Position numbers and translations under genes: made by a program. From Bacteroidaceae bacterium (GTDB lineage Bacteria; Bacteroidota; Bacteroidia; Bacteroidales; Bacteroidaceae), in contig JAFRTJ010000017.1 in assembly GCA_017427185.1 (NCBI GenBank), positions 1 to 40,308 of the forward strand: a stretch of DNA of 40,308 bases, given 5' to 3'. Under the pieces are notes generated by a model. That model was not told the DNA's origin, searched no databases, and worked only from the letters and a program-made list of their open reading frames with translations. Positions 1-8,971 of the stretch are shown here, in pieces (within the stretch, counting starts at the first letter, position 1; the number at the start of each line of letters is the position of its first letter).

Positions 1-180
1 CAAAGATGCACATTTTTCGTGAATTTCCAATGGACTCAGGCAAGATTGTATCCATCCTGACAGTGTTCCTACGTTCGGAAGGTTATATTTCATGGCTATT
101 TCCTTCCGTGATTTACCACTTTGCATGTACTCGATGCAAATGCTGCGCTTCAATGAGCGACTGAATTTTTGTCTACCCAT
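1..180 (-). CDS. Transposase N-terminus (IS3/IS911 OrfA-like), cut by window edge
   Basis: The minus strand reads open from an ATG at 178-180 to the left edge, giving 60 residues that start MGRQKFSRSLKRS. The Lys/Arg-rich start, the run SGKSRKEIAMKYNL and the later LSGWIQ match the layout of the helix-turn-helix that opens IS3/IS911-type OrfA transposases, where this domain binds the element's ends. The rest of the gene lies outside the window, so intactness cannot be judged. It follows the GH106 gene in the same orientation, about 100 bases beyond its stop. The family is recognised from pattern only; another HTH protein of similar build is possible. Confidence 0.6.
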   Translation of the reverse strand, partial: MGRQKFSRSLKRSICIEYMQSGKSRKEIAMKYNLPNVGTLSGWIQSCLSPLEIHEKCASL

Positions 181-282
181 AATTCTTGAATGACTTTGAA
201 AATTTAACATCTAAGGCTCTATGGGAGTCAACCTATTTCAGTACAAGACAGGGTGAGAAAACGATTGAAATATTGATCAGAC
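181..282. other. Probable IS end / junction with GH106 region
   Basis: This 102-base gap separates the transposase start from the GH106 stop. If the transposase belongs to an insertion sequence, its terminal inverted repeat should fall here. The minus-strand stretch around 215-245 (TGTACTGAAATAGGTTGAC) is a candidate end, but the other end is outside the window, so this cannot be tested. Confidence 0.25.
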
Positions 283-3200
283 TTATTTCTGGAGTTTCAG
301 CGCCTGCTTGATGTAGGGTTGAATGGTGACGGGACCTATGAGGCCGGCTGGTTGCAGGGGACTGTCGGCATTCCAGTGTTTCCACGTTGCTGTCGACAAC
401 TTCTCTGCTCCAGGTTGCTCGTCGCCAATGAGACGATTGACCCATGCGTTGCTGACTGTTATCTCCAGAAGATTCTCTCCTGCCTGGGCTGCGTCTCCAA
501 TAGCGAGTCGATAGGGTGCTTTCCATGCGGTGCCCAGCAGATGCCCGTTGAGACGCACTTTGGCTATGTCACCCACCTGTCCCAGATGAATCTGCAGTTC
601 TGTGCCCTGCTGGAGATACTTCTTGGGAAGGTTGAATCGCTTGGTGTAGACAGCTGTGCCAGCGAAGTAGCGGATGCCTGGATCAGAGGACTCGCTGAAG
701 GAGTAGAGGCTGTCGAAAACGGCGCTTTCTGGAGCCTGACGGCCAGGCTGGAAAGTTACTTCCCAGGAACCTGTCAGTTCAAGTGGCTCTGTGACGTTCT
801 TCACTCGCGTGCTGTATGTCTTTCCGTCAGTGGTGCGCACGGTGGCAGTACCTGATTTGACTGTGGTCCATACGACTTGCCCATCTTCCAATGAGATCGT
901 GGCATCGTTGGCGTGACTCGTGAAGTCGACTTGTCCGCCTTCCTGTATGTCGCGCTCGATGGTCATCCCATCGGTCTCGTAGGTGAGATGAAGCATCTTC
1001 TTATCACCAGGCACAGCGGTGCCAGCCAGTTCGTCGTTCACGCGGAAGACATACTTCCCTTCTGCGATTTGCTTCTGCATGTTGTCAATCACGTTAACGG
1101 GCTTCTTGGGGCGCTCGCTGTCGAAGTTGGAGGGGATGGCGCCATAGAAGGCACGCGATATCTTCAGCTCTCCCTTTTCGTGAGCATCAGGAATCTGGAT
1201 GCGTGAGTTCTCAGGTGCATAGGTTGAACGTTCCTTGCCGTTGAAGGTATAGTGTATGACCAGTGTCTTGACCTGTCCGAAGCAGGGATCGCCGCCCAGG
1301 CTTCCGTTGTCGCTGCGAATGTCGAGGCGGTTGTCGCGAATCCTCTTGGAGAGGATGTCTGTGACGTCGCTGATACCTCTTGCGGGGAAGGATCCATAAT
1401 CGGCTTGAGTAATCTTGAGGTTGGGTACTGGAACTGGCGTCGTGTCGTCGAAGGAAGACTGAGCTTCCTCGATGCAAAGGCCCTTCACTACAGAGGAGGG
1501 ACGGAACACGATGAATGCGCTCTGCTCAGGCTCGAAATGGAGGTCTATCACGGTGCCGTGCTCGCTTTTTCGATAGGGAAGAGAGGTTATTTGACCTGTC
1601 TGGGCATCCCAGCGCTGGGGAACCAAGCCCTGGACGCGGAACTCACACGTCTCATTGCGATACTGTTTCTCAGGGTTGGACACGAAATAGATTTCTCCCT
1701 CAGGACAGGTGCGATGGATGAATCGAAGGTCGCTTCCTCTGGTACCAGGGTTGAAGTCTGGCTCTACCTGCAGCTTCTGCAAGGCTTGGGATAGGCTGAT
1801 GTCCTGAATCAGTCCTGCGTCCCATAGTTCCTTTGCCAGGCGCCCTACCTCGTCGTCGCATGCAGGGTAGCCCTCCAGACTGGGTGACTTGTCAGGTCGT
1901 GGGCCGATGATGGTTGCTCCCTGAAGTGCCAGTCGGCGCAGGATGCGCAGCGTGCGGGGTGTCATCCATGTGGTGTTGAAGAGTGTGAGCAGACGATACT
2001 CGCCTCCGCTTCTGGTGATCAGACGTCCGTTGCGCACTTGTAGTTGGGCCACTTGGTCCGTCCATATCTCATCATAATCGAGGCCCAGATTCTTGATGTC
2101 TACGCGGCTGCTGCCATCGTTGGGGGAAACCTCTCCCACGTAAACCAACACGTCGCCCACGAAGCGTCCTTGCTGGAGCAGGTATTGAGAGCGGGTGACG
2201 TATTTCATGTAAGGTATGGCAGCATCCCAAAGCGTATTGAGGCGGTTGAAATGCGATCCAAACTGTCCGAGGGTGTATCCAGGTCCCTTATCGTTGGGTT
2301 GATGTACGAAGGTATGGAAGATGTAGTGGTTGATACCTTCGCTCCACGCCAAGTCACCCAGCGTTTTCATCTTGGCTGGGCTTCCGTTCCATCCAGCATA
2401 AGGGTCGGCTGCAGTAAAGGACTCGGCTCCCACCACAGCATTGCCGTTGATGTGGGCAATGGAGGCAGCCATTTTGGCTGAGGAATGCATGGCGATGTTC
2501 CCCATCCAGAACTCACCCATTACGATATCTGAGCTGGCGCCCACCTCCATGTCGTTGAAGGGGCCAGTATATGGCTCTACTGAATACTTGAGTCCGTTCT
2601 CGTGGCACAACTCGCTGAAGCGGTCGTAGTAGTTGGCTGCCATCAGATCGTTGACTGTCAGGCGCAGATCCCACAAGAAGCGTTCGCTCTGTTCGCTACT
2701 GCCCACGAAGAATCCTGCCAAAGTGGGGAAGTAGAGCATGGGATCGTAGCCGCGCAGACGCTGGAACTCTTGATCGAAACCATCCGTCCAGTTGCCGCAT
2801 CCCACTTCGTAGCTGTCCACCAGGCAATTGGTGAGGGCTGTGCCCACCAGCGGCCCCAGATAGTCGAGAATGGGTTGGACGCCATCCTTCCAGTACTGGT
2901 CGAGCGCCTTGCGGCTCATCTTGTCGACCTCGAGTCCACCACCAGTGGCAGCACTCGTCGGATGGCTTTCCTTGCCTGTCGTGGTGTGGCCCATACGCAG
3001 AACAGTCCATTTGCCTGCAGGAGCCTCCCAGGTCAGATTCCCCTCAGCGTCCATCTGAGCGGTGAGATTTCGTATTTCTGAAACCTTGATGACATCACCT
3101 TCCTCGACCACCTCAGGCTTGGGCATCAGGATGTTGGGATAGCTGTTCGAACCCAGGCTTTTGAGTACGTAATCGCGAATCTTGCGGTCAGAGGCAGGCT

Positions 3201-3699
3201 GAGGAAAGGCCAGCACGATGATGTCCTCATACCAATCCCTTACAGCTTTGGGTTGCTCCAGGCGAATGGTCTGCTTCTTGCCTGTACCTGTCAGATTGGT
3301 TTCTGTCCACACGACACGTTGCATGCTCTGCTCTGGCTTCACCCAAAAGCCGCCGCTGCTGGACCATCCTGGTCCATTGTGGAAACAGAGCTCCATCCCC
3401 ACGCGTTTGGCCTCGATGGCTGCCCACTTGAACAGTTCGAGCCACTCGTGTGAAAGGTATTTGGCGGTCCCTTCAGGATAGCCGTAGCCTACGTTGAAAA
3501 TCTGTGCCTCGTGGTATCCGGCTCGACTCATGGCCTCGAGGTCAGCGGTAATGCCTTGGCGTGTGACGTTGCAATCCAACCAGTGCCACCAAGTGCAGGG
3601 ACGACTCATGGGAGACCCCTCGTTCCATTTCTCGAGGGATTGGGCAGAAACTGCCAGACCGGCATAAAGCGATAAGGCAAGGAAAAAGAACTTTTTCAT
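283..3699 (-). CDS. Secreted GH106 alpha-L-rhamnosidase
   Basis: Predicted to release alpha-linked L-rhamnose from plant polysaccharides such as rhamnogalacturonan, in the periplasm or at the surface. The 1138-residue protein opens with a signal peptide (cleavage near residue 19, VSA/Q). Residues 30-130 carry the GH106 start: a Trp-rich segment (CTWWHWLDCNVT), AGYHEAQIFNVGYG, and GPGWSSSGGFWVKPEQSM. The catalytic barrel continues to about 640. Residues 761-837 and 845-925 look like two related beta modules in tandem (YG..., DN..., GGDP or GTAVPGD, K-L-L-YE). Residues 973-1135 form a GH2-like sugar-binding sandwich (LTGSWEVTFQPGR, VRLNGHLLGTAWKAPYR). Length is normal for GH106. It lies 47 bases downstream of the serine hydrolase gene, on the same strand, suggesting co-transcription and joint action on a decorated glycan. 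Family is well supported; exact substrate is inference. Confidence 0.88.
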   Translation of the reverse strand: MKKFFFLALSLYAGLAVSAQSLEKWNEGSPMSRPCTWWHWLDCNVTRQGITADLEAMSRAGYHEAQIFNVGYGYPEGTAKYLSHEWLELFKWAAIEAKRVGMELCFHNGPGWSSSGGFWVKPEQSMQRVVWTETNLTGTGKKQTIRLEQPKAVRDWYEDIIVLAFPQPASDRKIRDYVLKSLGSNSYPNILMPKPEVVEEGDVIKVSEIRNLTAQMDAEGNLTWEAPAGKWTVLRMGHTTTGKESHPTSAATGGGLEVDKMSRKALDQYWKDGVQPILDYLGPLVGTALTNCLVDSYEVGCGNWTDGFDQEFQRLRGYDPMLYFPTLAGFFVGSSEQSERFLWDLRLTVNDLMAANYYDRFSELCHENGLKYSVEPYTGPFNDMEVGASSDIVMGEFWMGNIAMHSSAKMAASIAHINGNAVVGAESFTAADPYAGWNGSPAKMKTLGDLAWSEGINHYIFHTFVHQPNDKGPGYTLGQFGSHFNRLNTLWDAAIPYMKYVTRSQYLLQQGRFVGDVLVYVGEVSPNDGSSRVDIKNLGLDYDEIWTDQVAQLQVRNGRLITRSGGEYRLLTLFNTTWMTPRTLRILRRLALQGATIIGPRPDKSPSLEGYPACDDEVGRLAKELWDAGLIQDISLSQALQKLQVEPDFNPGTRGSDLRFIHRTCPEGEIYFVSNPEKQYRNETCEFRVQGLVPQRWDAQTGQITSLPYRKSEHGTVIDLHFEPEQSAFIVFRPSSVVKGLCIEEAQSSFDDTTPVPVPNLKITQADYGSFPARGISDVTDILSKRIRDNRLDIRSDNGSLGGDPCFGQVKTLVIHYTFNGKERSTYAPENSRIQIPDAHEKGELKISRAFYGAIPSNFDSERPKKPVNVIDNMQKQIAEGKYVFRVNDELAGTAVPGDKKMLHLTYETDGMTIERDIQEGGQVDFTSHANDATISLEDGQVVWTTVKSGTATVRTTDGKTYSTRVKNVTEPLELTGSWEVTFQPGRQAPESAVFDSLYSFSESSDPGIRYFAGTAVYTKRFNLPKKYLQQGTELQIHLGQVGDIAKVRLNGHLLGTAWKAPYRLAIGDAAQAGENLLEITVSNAWVNRLIGDEQPGAEKLSTATWKHWNADSPLQPAGLIGPVTIQPYIKQALKLQK

Positions 3700-3746
3700 A
3701 TCAATAAATTATGGTATTTTGTTTCTGAGAATGGATGTTTCTCCTG

Positions 3747-5012
3747 TTATTTCTTCACGATGGATCCTGCCACAGCATTGCTCACTACTGAGCGCAGACG
3801 AATCATGCCTCCGCGTCCTTCTTCTGGATGGACAGCATTGGCAAGCAGGATGACGGCACAGTCATTCTCTGGATCGATGACGATGCTGGTGCCAGTGAAG
3901 CCCGTGTGGGAGAATGTCTGGCGAGAGAAAAGGTCGCCATTGTTGCTGGCATAAGGGCTGAAGCAATCCCAACCCAGCGTGCGGCCAAACTCGCTGACTG
4001 ATCGAGGCACGCTGCGCATTGCTTCGACCGTGAGGGGAGAAAGCACTCTGACGCCATTCCATTCGCCTCCGTTGAGAAGGGCTGCGCAGAGGATGGCTAT
4101 GTCGTCAGCATTGCTGAACACGCCTGCATTGCCGCTGATTCCGCCATTGAGGAGACGGGCCAGAGGATCGTGAACCATGCCTCGCAGCACAGAGCCGTCT
4201 TCCTGCTTGGTAGTGGGAGCCACGATGGAGCGCCAGTCCTGTCCAGGCATGAGGGATGCCCAAACGGGGTCGGCCGTGTTTTTCCATACCCCATTGGCAT
4301 CAGGAGCACAAGGGAGATAGTCCGTGTGGTTCATCTGGAGAGGGCCAAAGATGTTCTCTCGAGCAAAGTCACGTAGGGACTGGCCTGTGATCTTCTCCAC
4401 AACGTTCTGCAGGGTGATGAAGTTCAGGCAGCTGTATTGGAAATCCGTCTTAGGCTCAAAGTCCTTGCGGCAGGTGCAAATCCACTCCATCATGCCAGCA
4501 GGGTTAGGAGTGCCATACTTTCGCGCCAGCTCAGCTGCAGGGCCATAGGGGAGCAGGCCAGACGTGTGAGTGAGCAGGTCCTCGATGCGGATGGTGACTT
4601 TCCCACCGCCCTCCTTTGGTTGCCAATCTTCGAAATCTGGGATGTAGCGGTTGACGGCATCCAGCAGGCGCAGGCGACCTGTCTCGAGAAGTTTCATGAC
4701 AGACATCGTCGTGCCCATACACTTGCTGCACGAGGCCATGTCGAAGATGGTTTCCGTGGTCATAGCCTCCTTGGTGGGGTAGACTTGGCGGTTGCCATAG
4801 GCCTGGATATAGGCCATCTTGCCGTGGCGGACGACAGCCAGCACAGCGCCAGGAATCTCACCAGCATCGATGGATGCTTGGATGGCGGCGTCTGCATTGT
4901 GGAGGAGGGCAGAGCTCATCCCTACGGATTCTGGGGTCGTACGCTTGAGAGGCTGTGCCTGCATCAGCATGGAGAGGCAGAGAACAAGGGCGAAAAGGGA
5001 AGTACGTCTCAT
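3747..5012 (-). CDS. Secreted serine hydrolase, class C beta-lactamase/esterase fold
   Basis: A 421-residue member of the penicillin-binding-protein/class C beta-lactamase family (PF00144 type), more likely an esterase or peptidase than a resistance enzyme. A signal peptide (MRRTSLFALVLCLSMLMQAQ) opens it. The nucleophile motif is S94-C-S-K97. The usual Y-x-N is Y193-S-C here, with Asn two places later, and the KTG position reads HTG (SHTGFTGTS). The frame is open to 5156, but the extra 48 residues precede a perfect signal peptide and would translate a 22-base intergenic repeat array, so the ATG at 5012 is chosen. It sits upstream of GH106, so removal of ester groups from the same glycan is a reasonable guess. 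Confidence 0.82.
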   Translation of the reverse strand: MRRTSLFALVLCLSMLMQAQPLKRTTPESVGMSSALLHNADAAIQASIDAGEIPGAVLAVVRHGKMAYIQAYGNRQVYPTKEAMTTETIFDMASCSKCMGTTMSVMKLLETGRLRLLDAVNRYIPDFEDWQPKEGGGKVTIRIEDLLTHTSGLLPYGPAAELARKYGTPNPAGMMEWICTCRKDFEPKTDFQYSCLNFITLQNVVEKITGQSLRDFARENIFGPLQMNHTDYLPCAPDANGVWKNTADPVWASLMPGQDWRSIVAPTTKQEDGSVLRGMVHDPLARLLNGGISGNAGVFSNADDIAILCAALLNGGEWNGVRVLSPLTVEAMRSVPRSVSEFGRTLGWDCFSPYASNNGDLFSRQTFSHTGFTGTSIVIDPENDCAVILLANAVHPEEGRGGMIRLRSVVSNAVAGSIVKK

Positions 5013-5048
5013 GGCGGTTTCTGATTTGGAATTTTGGGGTTGGGAATG

Positions 5049-5147
5049 CAACGTGTTGAGTCGGCTGGAAGAACGTGTTGAGTTGGCTGGAAGAACGTGT
5101 TGACTTTGCGGTTTCAACGTGTTGAGTCGCTCATCCTGACACGTCGC
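5049..5147. repeat. 22-base-period array, locus 1 (four clear 11-base cores plus one decayed)
   Basis: Cores at 5049-5059 (CAACGTGTTGA), 5071-5081 and 5093-5103 (GAACGTGTTGA), and 5115-5125 (CAACGTGTTGA) start exactly 22 bases apart. A decayed copy (TGACACGTCGC) sits at the next register, 5137. The 11-base spacers differ except that the first two share a GGCTGGAA end. Each core is a near-palindrome, CAAC-GT-GTTG. The array lies 37-135 bases upstream of the serine hydrolase ATG and downstream of mscL. The same design recurs at 17.6 and 34.8 kb. Confidence 0.85.
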
Positions 5148-5174
5148 GTCTTTCAATGATGTTTTTTAGTGCAA

Positions 5175-5207
5175 AGAGGGGCAAGTGAACGATACTCTTG
5201 CCCCTCT
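5175..5207. repeat. Perfect 11-bp inverted repeat downstream of mscL
   Basis: AGAGGGGCAAG at 5175-5185 and CTTGCCCCTCT at 5197-5207 pair perfectly over 11 bases with an 11-base loop. It lies about 70 bases past the mscL stop, so it may end or protect that transcript. No T-run follows directly on the minus strand, so it is not a textbook terminator. A further TGCCCCTCTC copy at about 5240 could compete for pairing. Confidence 0.6.
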
Positions 5208-5278
5208 CTACTGATAATATTAAATAATGTAGAGTGCATCTGCCCCTCTCAGATCGGATGGGAGGCAGAAACAGCTTC

Positions 5279-5707
5279 TTATTTGTTCTTCAACAGGTCG
5301 CGGATTTCAGTGAGAAGCTTCTCTTCTGCGGTGGGTTCTGGAGCAGGAGCGGGCTCTGCGGGTTCTTCCTTCTTGCGGCTGAGGGAGGCAATGCCCTTGA
5401 TCATCAAGAAGATACAGAATGCGATGATAAGGAAATCAACTACGTTCTGGATGAACTGACCGTAAGCAAGTACGGCAGCCCCAGCATCCTGTGCTTCTTT
5501 CAATGTGGCAAACTCGCCGTCGCCCAGTGTTACAAACAAGTTTGTGAAGTCTACTCCGCCAGTCAACTTACCAATGATAGGCATCAGAACATCGCTGACC
5601 AAACTGCTGACAATCTTACCGAATGCACCGCCGATGATAACACCGACAGCCATGTCCATTACATTACCTTTAAGCGCGAAGGCTTTGAAATCTTGAATAA
5701 ATGACAT
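5279..5707 (-). CDS. mscL: Large-conductance mechanosensitive channel MscL
   Basis: Inner-membrane pentameric channel that opens under membrane tension and releases solutes during hypo-osmotic shock. The 142-residue protein has the family start ([44 protein letters not shown]), which covers the N-terminal amphipathic helix and first transmembrane helix. A periplasmic loop follows. The second membrane helix ([18 protein letters not shown]) and a cytoplasmic helix with [15 protein letters not shown] close the protein. A Pro/Ala/Glu-rich linker ([16 protein letters not shown]) joins them, as in many homologues. Length fits the family. It is transcribed leftward, divergent from gapA. Confidence 0.97.
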   Translation of the reverse strand: MSFIQDFKAFALKGNVMDMAVGVIIGGAFGKIVSSLVSDVLMPIIGKLTGGVDFTNLFVTLGDGEFATLKEAQDAGAAVLAYGQFIQNVVDFLIIAFCIFLMIKGIASLSRKKEEPAEPAPAPEPTAEEKLLTEIRDLLKNK

Positions 5708-5758
5708 AATTTTTGATAATTTATTTGGTTATAGGCAACAAATTTAAAAAGAAAATTG

Positions 5759-5766
5759 TAATTTTG
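5759..5766 (+). promoter_or_regulatory. Candidate -7 box for gapA
   Basis: TAATTTTG matches the Bacteroidetes -7 consensus TAnnTTTG and is followed by GCAC. It lies about 160 bases upstream of the gapA ATG, implying a long A/T-rich leader. No TTTG is found at the expected distance upstream. Confidence 0.45.
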
Positions 5767-5924
5767 CACGGAATTTAGAAAAAAAATGGTGAAAATAGTG
5801 TTTTTCGCATGATTTTTGGAGGCTTTCAGGTGTTCAGAGAATGGCAAAGACACTTCACAGTGTAATTTAAGAGAAGGAGAGTTAAAGTATTTCTTTTTTT
5901 AACAATAAATTAATTTATCAGAAA

Positions 5925-6950
5925 ATGACAAAAGTAGCAATTAACGGCTTTGGCCGTATTGGTCGTCTCGCATTCCGTCAGATGTTTGAGGCAGAAGGTT
6001 ATGAAGTAGTAGCTATCAACGACTTGACAAGCCCCAAAATGCTTGCCCACCTGCTGAAGTATGATACTTGCCAGGGTGGTTTCTGCGGCAAGTTCGGCGA
6101 GAACAAGCACACTGTAGAGGCTGGCGAGGACTATATCGTAGTTGATGGCAAGAAGATCACTATCTATGCTGTTCCCAACGCTGCTGAGCTGCCTTGGGGC
6201 AAGCTGGATGTAGACGTTGTTCTGGAGTGCACAGGTTTCTATACTTCTAAGGAGAAGGCTTCTGCTCACCTGACCGCTGGTGCCAAGAAGGTTGTTATCT
6301 CTGCTCCTGCTGGCAATGACCTGCCTACCATCGTTTACAACGTAAACCACAAGACTCTGACTCCTGCTGACACCGTTATCTCAGCTGCTTCCTGCACCAC
6401 CAACTGCTTGGCTCCCATGACCAAGGCTCTGAACGATTTCGCTCCCATCCAGAGCGGTATCATGACTACTGTACACGCTTACACTGGCGACCAGATGATT
6501 CTCGACGGTCCTCAGCGCAAGGGTGATGTTCAGCGTGCTCGTGCTGGTGCTCAGAACATCGTTCCCAACTCAACTGGTGCTGCTAAGGCTATCGGTTTGG
6601 TTATTCCTGAGCTGAACGGTAAGCTGATTGGTGCTGCACAGCGCGTTCCCACTCCCACTGGTTCTACCACTATCCTGCACGCTGTTGTTAAGGGTGAGGT
6701 AACTGTTGAGGATATCAACGCTGCTATGAAGGCTGCTCAGAACGAAAGCTTTGGTTACACTGAGGAGAAGCTCGTTTCCAGCGACATCATCGGCATGAAG
6801 TTTGGTTCACTCTTCGACGCTAACCAGACGATGGTTTCTAAGATTGGCGACGGCAACTCTCTGGTACAGGTTGTTGCTTGGTACGACAATGAGAACTCTT
6901 ACACTTCTCAGATGGTTCGCACCATTAAGTACCTCGCTGAGCTGAAATAA
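5925..6950 (+). CDS. gapA: Type I glyceraldehyde-3-phosphate dehydrogenase
   Basis: Cytosolic glycolytic enzyme that oxidises glyceraldehyde-3-phosphate with NAD and phosphate to 1,3-bisphosphoglycerate. The 341 residues begin with the Rossmann nucleotide-binding motif [13 protein letters not shown]. The catalytic cysteine is C157 in [12 protein letters not shown], the catalytic histidine is in the motif [10 protein letters not shown], and the C-terminus holds [12 protein letters not shown]. Codon use is strongly biased (many GCT and CTG) compared with its neighbours, as expected for a very highly expressed gene. A strong terminator follows 29 bases after the stop, so it is probably a single-gene unit. 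Nothing appears missing. Confidence 0.98.
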   Translation: MTKVAINGFGRIGRLAFRQMFEAEGYEVVAINDLTSPKMLAHLLKYDTCQGGFCGKFGENKHTVEAGEDYIVVDGKKITIYAVPNAAELPWGKLDVDVVLECTGFYTSKEKASAHLTAGAKKVVISAPAGNDLPTIVYNVNHKTLTPADTVISAASCTTNCLAPMTKALNDFAPIQSGIMTTVHAYTGDQMILDGPQRKGDVQRARAGAQNIVPNSTGAAKAIGLVIPELNGKLIGAAQRVPTPTGSTTILHAVVKGEVTVEDINAAMKAAQNESFGYTEEKLVSSDIIGMKFGSLFDANQTMVSKIGDGNSLVQVVAWYDNENSYTSQMVRTIKYLAELK

Positions 6951-6978
6951 TCAAGCTTTTTGATAAGAACAGAAAAAG

Positions 6979-7011
6979 TGCCGTTCGACATTTTCGAGCG
7001 GCATTTTTTTT
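6979..7011 (+). terminator. Rho-independent terminator of gapA
   Basis: TGCCGTTCGA (6979-6988) pairs with TCGAGCGGCA (6994-7003) over ten positions with one G-T wobble and a five-base loop (CATTT). A run of eight T follows directly. Confidence 0.92.
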
Positions 7012-7079
7012 GTGACTTTGAGAGTGTTAATTTTCATTATAAAGTAGAGTGGGGTGGTGGCTTTTTGAGTGATAATCGC

Positions 7080-7087
7080 TATCTTTG
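7080..7087 (+). promoter_or_regulatory. Candidate -7 box for miaA
   Basis: TATCTTTG matches TAnnTTTG and lies 40 bases upstream of the miaA ATG, beyond the gapA terminator, so miaA probably has its own promoter. Confidence 0.6.
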
Positions 7088-7126
7088 TAATGGAAAACAG
7101 CTAAAAGCAAGCCTGCTGGAAGAAAC

Positions 7127-8059
7127 GTGAAAAAACTGATTACCATTTTGGGCCCTACGGCCTGCGGAAAAACAGCTTTGGCAGCTGCCTTGTCGGTCAG
7201 AATTGGAGGCGAGATTCTCTCTGCCGATTCGCGTCAGGTGTATCGCCGCATGGACATTGGAACGGGCAAAGATCTGGCTGACTATGTAGTAGATGGCATC
7301 GCTGTGCCTTATCATCTGATAGACATCTGCGAGCCAGGCACCAAATATAACCTGTTTCAGTATCAGCAGGATTTTCTGGCTGCTTATGAGGACATCTGTC
7401 ATCGTGGAGCACAGCCCATTCTTTGTGGCGGCACAGGACTCTACATCGAATCAGTACTCAAGGGATATGCCCTTTCGCCTGTGCCACAGAATGCTGAGTT
7501 GCGTGCCCGCCTTGAAAACAAGAACCTCGAAGAACTGACGAAGATGCTCGAGGAACTGAAGGCTCAGAATGGTTCTGTAATGCACAATCGTTCTGACGTG
7601 GATACGACTCAGCGTGCCATCCGTGCTATTGAGATAGAAGAGTACAATCTGCATACTCCCACCAGCGAGCGGCAATTTCCCAAGATCCCCTCTATAATAA
7701 TAGGTGTAAGCGTAAATCGCGAATTGCGTCGTGAACGCATCAGCCGTCGGCTCAGGATTCGTCTCGAGGAAGGCATGATAGACGAGGTGCGTGCTTTGCT
7801 TGAGAGTGGCATCCCGTCAGAAGACTTGATCTACTATGGTTTGGAGTACAAGTTCGTTACAGAGTTTGTGATAGGGCACATCAGCTACGATGAGATGGTG
7901 GAGAGGCTGGAAATTGCCATTCATCAGTTTGCCAAGCGTCAGATGACATGGTTTCGAGGAATGGAGCGTAGGGGAGTGACCATTCACTGGATAAATGGCG
8001 AGGATACGATGGAGCACAAAGTAGAGCAGATAATGGAACTCTGTGGCTCTATGAAGTGA
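7127..8059 (+). CDS. miaA: tRNA dimethylallyltransferase MiaA
   Basis: Transfers a dimethylallyl group from DMAPP to N6 of A37 in tRNAs that read codons starting with U, the first step of ms2i6A formation. The 310-residue protein has the P-loop GPTACGKT at residues 9-16, then ILSADSRQVYRRMDIGTGK and the DMAPP/tRNA-contact segments YHLIDI and GGTGLYIESVLKGY. It keeps the C-terminal helices with KRQMTWFRGM. Length matches the family. It is followed by a short gap and then the convergent Crp-type regulator gene. Confidence 0.96.
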   Translation: MKKLITILGPTACGKTALAAALSVRIGGEILSADSRQVYRRMDIGTGKDLADYVVDGIAVPYHLIDICEPGTKYNLFQYQQDFLAAYEDICHRGAQPILCGGTGLYIESVLKGYALSPVPQNAELRARLENKNLEELTKMLEELKAQNGSVMHNRSDVDTTQRAIRAIEIEEYNLHTPTSERQFPKIPSIIIGVSVNRELRRERISRRLRIRLEEGMIDEVRALLESGIPSEDLIYYGLEYKFVTEFVIGHISYDEMVERLEIAIHQFAKRQMTWFRGMERRGVTIHWINGEDTMEHKVEQIMELCGSMK

Positions 8060-8118
8060 TTGGTAGGCTGAACAATAGACTACGTTCAACCAGAACAAGC
8101 AAGTCTTTCAGGAAAGCG

Positions 8119-8820
8119 CTATCCGAACTTGGAGATTTTCTCCAATTCTGGCTCATTCATGATTTTTATCTTTCGTCCATCAATGGCGATTATTTTCTCT
8201 TGGGCAAAGGTGCTCAAGGTACGGATGGCGTTGCTGGTGGTCATGTTGCTCAGGTTTGCCATGTCCTCGCGGCTCAGATAGATGCTGAGGGTACATCCAT
8301 CCTCTTCCAATCCATAGCTCTCCTTGAGGAAAAGAATACTTTCAGCTAGACGTCCTCGAATATGCTTTTGCGTCAGATTGACGGTACGCTCATCGCTGAT
8401 ACCAAGTGCGACAGCCAGTTTCTGAATGAAGAACCATCCCAATCGCGTGTTCTCCATAATCATCCTGCGAATCAGTTTCAAGGGAATCTTGGCGATAAGA
8501 GAGGGTTCGAAGGCAGCAGCTGATGTGATGAAAGCTTCTCCAGAAAAGGATGCCCGATATCCAAAATACTCTACAGCATTGACGACCCGCATGATTTGAC
8601 TGCGTCCACCCACTCCATCCATATAAATCTTCACTTTACCAGAGAGAAGGCACAATAACTCTCGTGGGGTCTCGCCTTCGCAATAGATGAGTTCATTTTT
8701 CCTGTAACTGTGAATGGTGAGATTCTCAAATACCATTTCCTGCTGCTCAAGGGTAAGGGCAGAGAAAAGTTCGTGCAGTTTTAGTTGAACTTCAGTTTTG
8801 CTGATTTCGTGTTTAGCCAT
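8119..8820 (-). CDS. Crp/Fnr-family transcriptional regulator
   Basis: A 233-residue DNA-binding regulator. Residues about 25-140 form the cyclic-nucleotide-type beta-roll (IHSYRKNELIYCEGETPRELLCLLSGKVKIYMDG). A long dimer helix follows, then a winged HTH near 170-225 (LSIYLSREDMANLSNMTTSNAIRTLSTFAQEKIIAI), with SREDMANL and the recognition helix MTTSNAIRTLS. There is no cysteine cluster as in Fnr, and the cNMP-contact residues are not clear, so the effector is unknown. It is divergent from the glycogen block and may regulate it, but only position suggests this. Confidence 0.9.
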   Translation of the reverse strand: MAKHEISKTEVQLKLHELFSALTLEQQEMVFENLTIHSYRKNELIYCEGETPRELLCLLSGKVKIYMDGVGGRSQIMRVVNAVEYFGYRASFSGEAFITSAAAFEPSLIAKIPLKLIRRMIMENTRLGWFFIQKLAVALGISDERTVNLTQKHIRGRLAESILFLKESYGLEEDGCTLSIYLSREDMANLSNMTTSNAIRTLSTFAQEKIIAIDGRKIKIMNEPELEKISKFG

Positions 8821-8856
8821 TCCTGAAAACTACTGTCAAAAACATGTTGTACGGCA

Positions 8857-8888
8857 CAAATTTATACATTAATTTACATATTCCCAAC
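8857..8888 (-). promoter_or_regulatory. Promoter of the Crp/Fnr-type regulator
   Basis: On the minus strand TTG (8885-8887), then 20 bases, then TAAATTTG (8857-8864) fit the Bacteroidetes -33/-7 pattern. The start codon is 37 bases further. Confidence 0.65.
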
Positions 8889-8971
8889 TTTTTTTGTCGC
8901 ATTTTTCTATTCTTAAGCAACAAAAATGTAGGGAAGCGATAAAAATCTTCTAAAAAGTTTCTTTTCTTCGA

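Noticed and set aside
1252..1794. 180-residue plus-strand ORF opposite GH106
   Set aside because: A shadow of the GH106 gene; no domain or signal of its own.
5049..5147. CRISPR array
   Set aside because: The repeats are 11 bases and the spacers 11 bases, far below CRISPR sizes, and no cas genes are near. The same holds for loci 2 and 3.
5013..5156. N-terminal extension of 48 residues on the serine hydrolase
   Set aside because: It would translate the 22-base repeat array and place non-family residues before a complete signal peptide.
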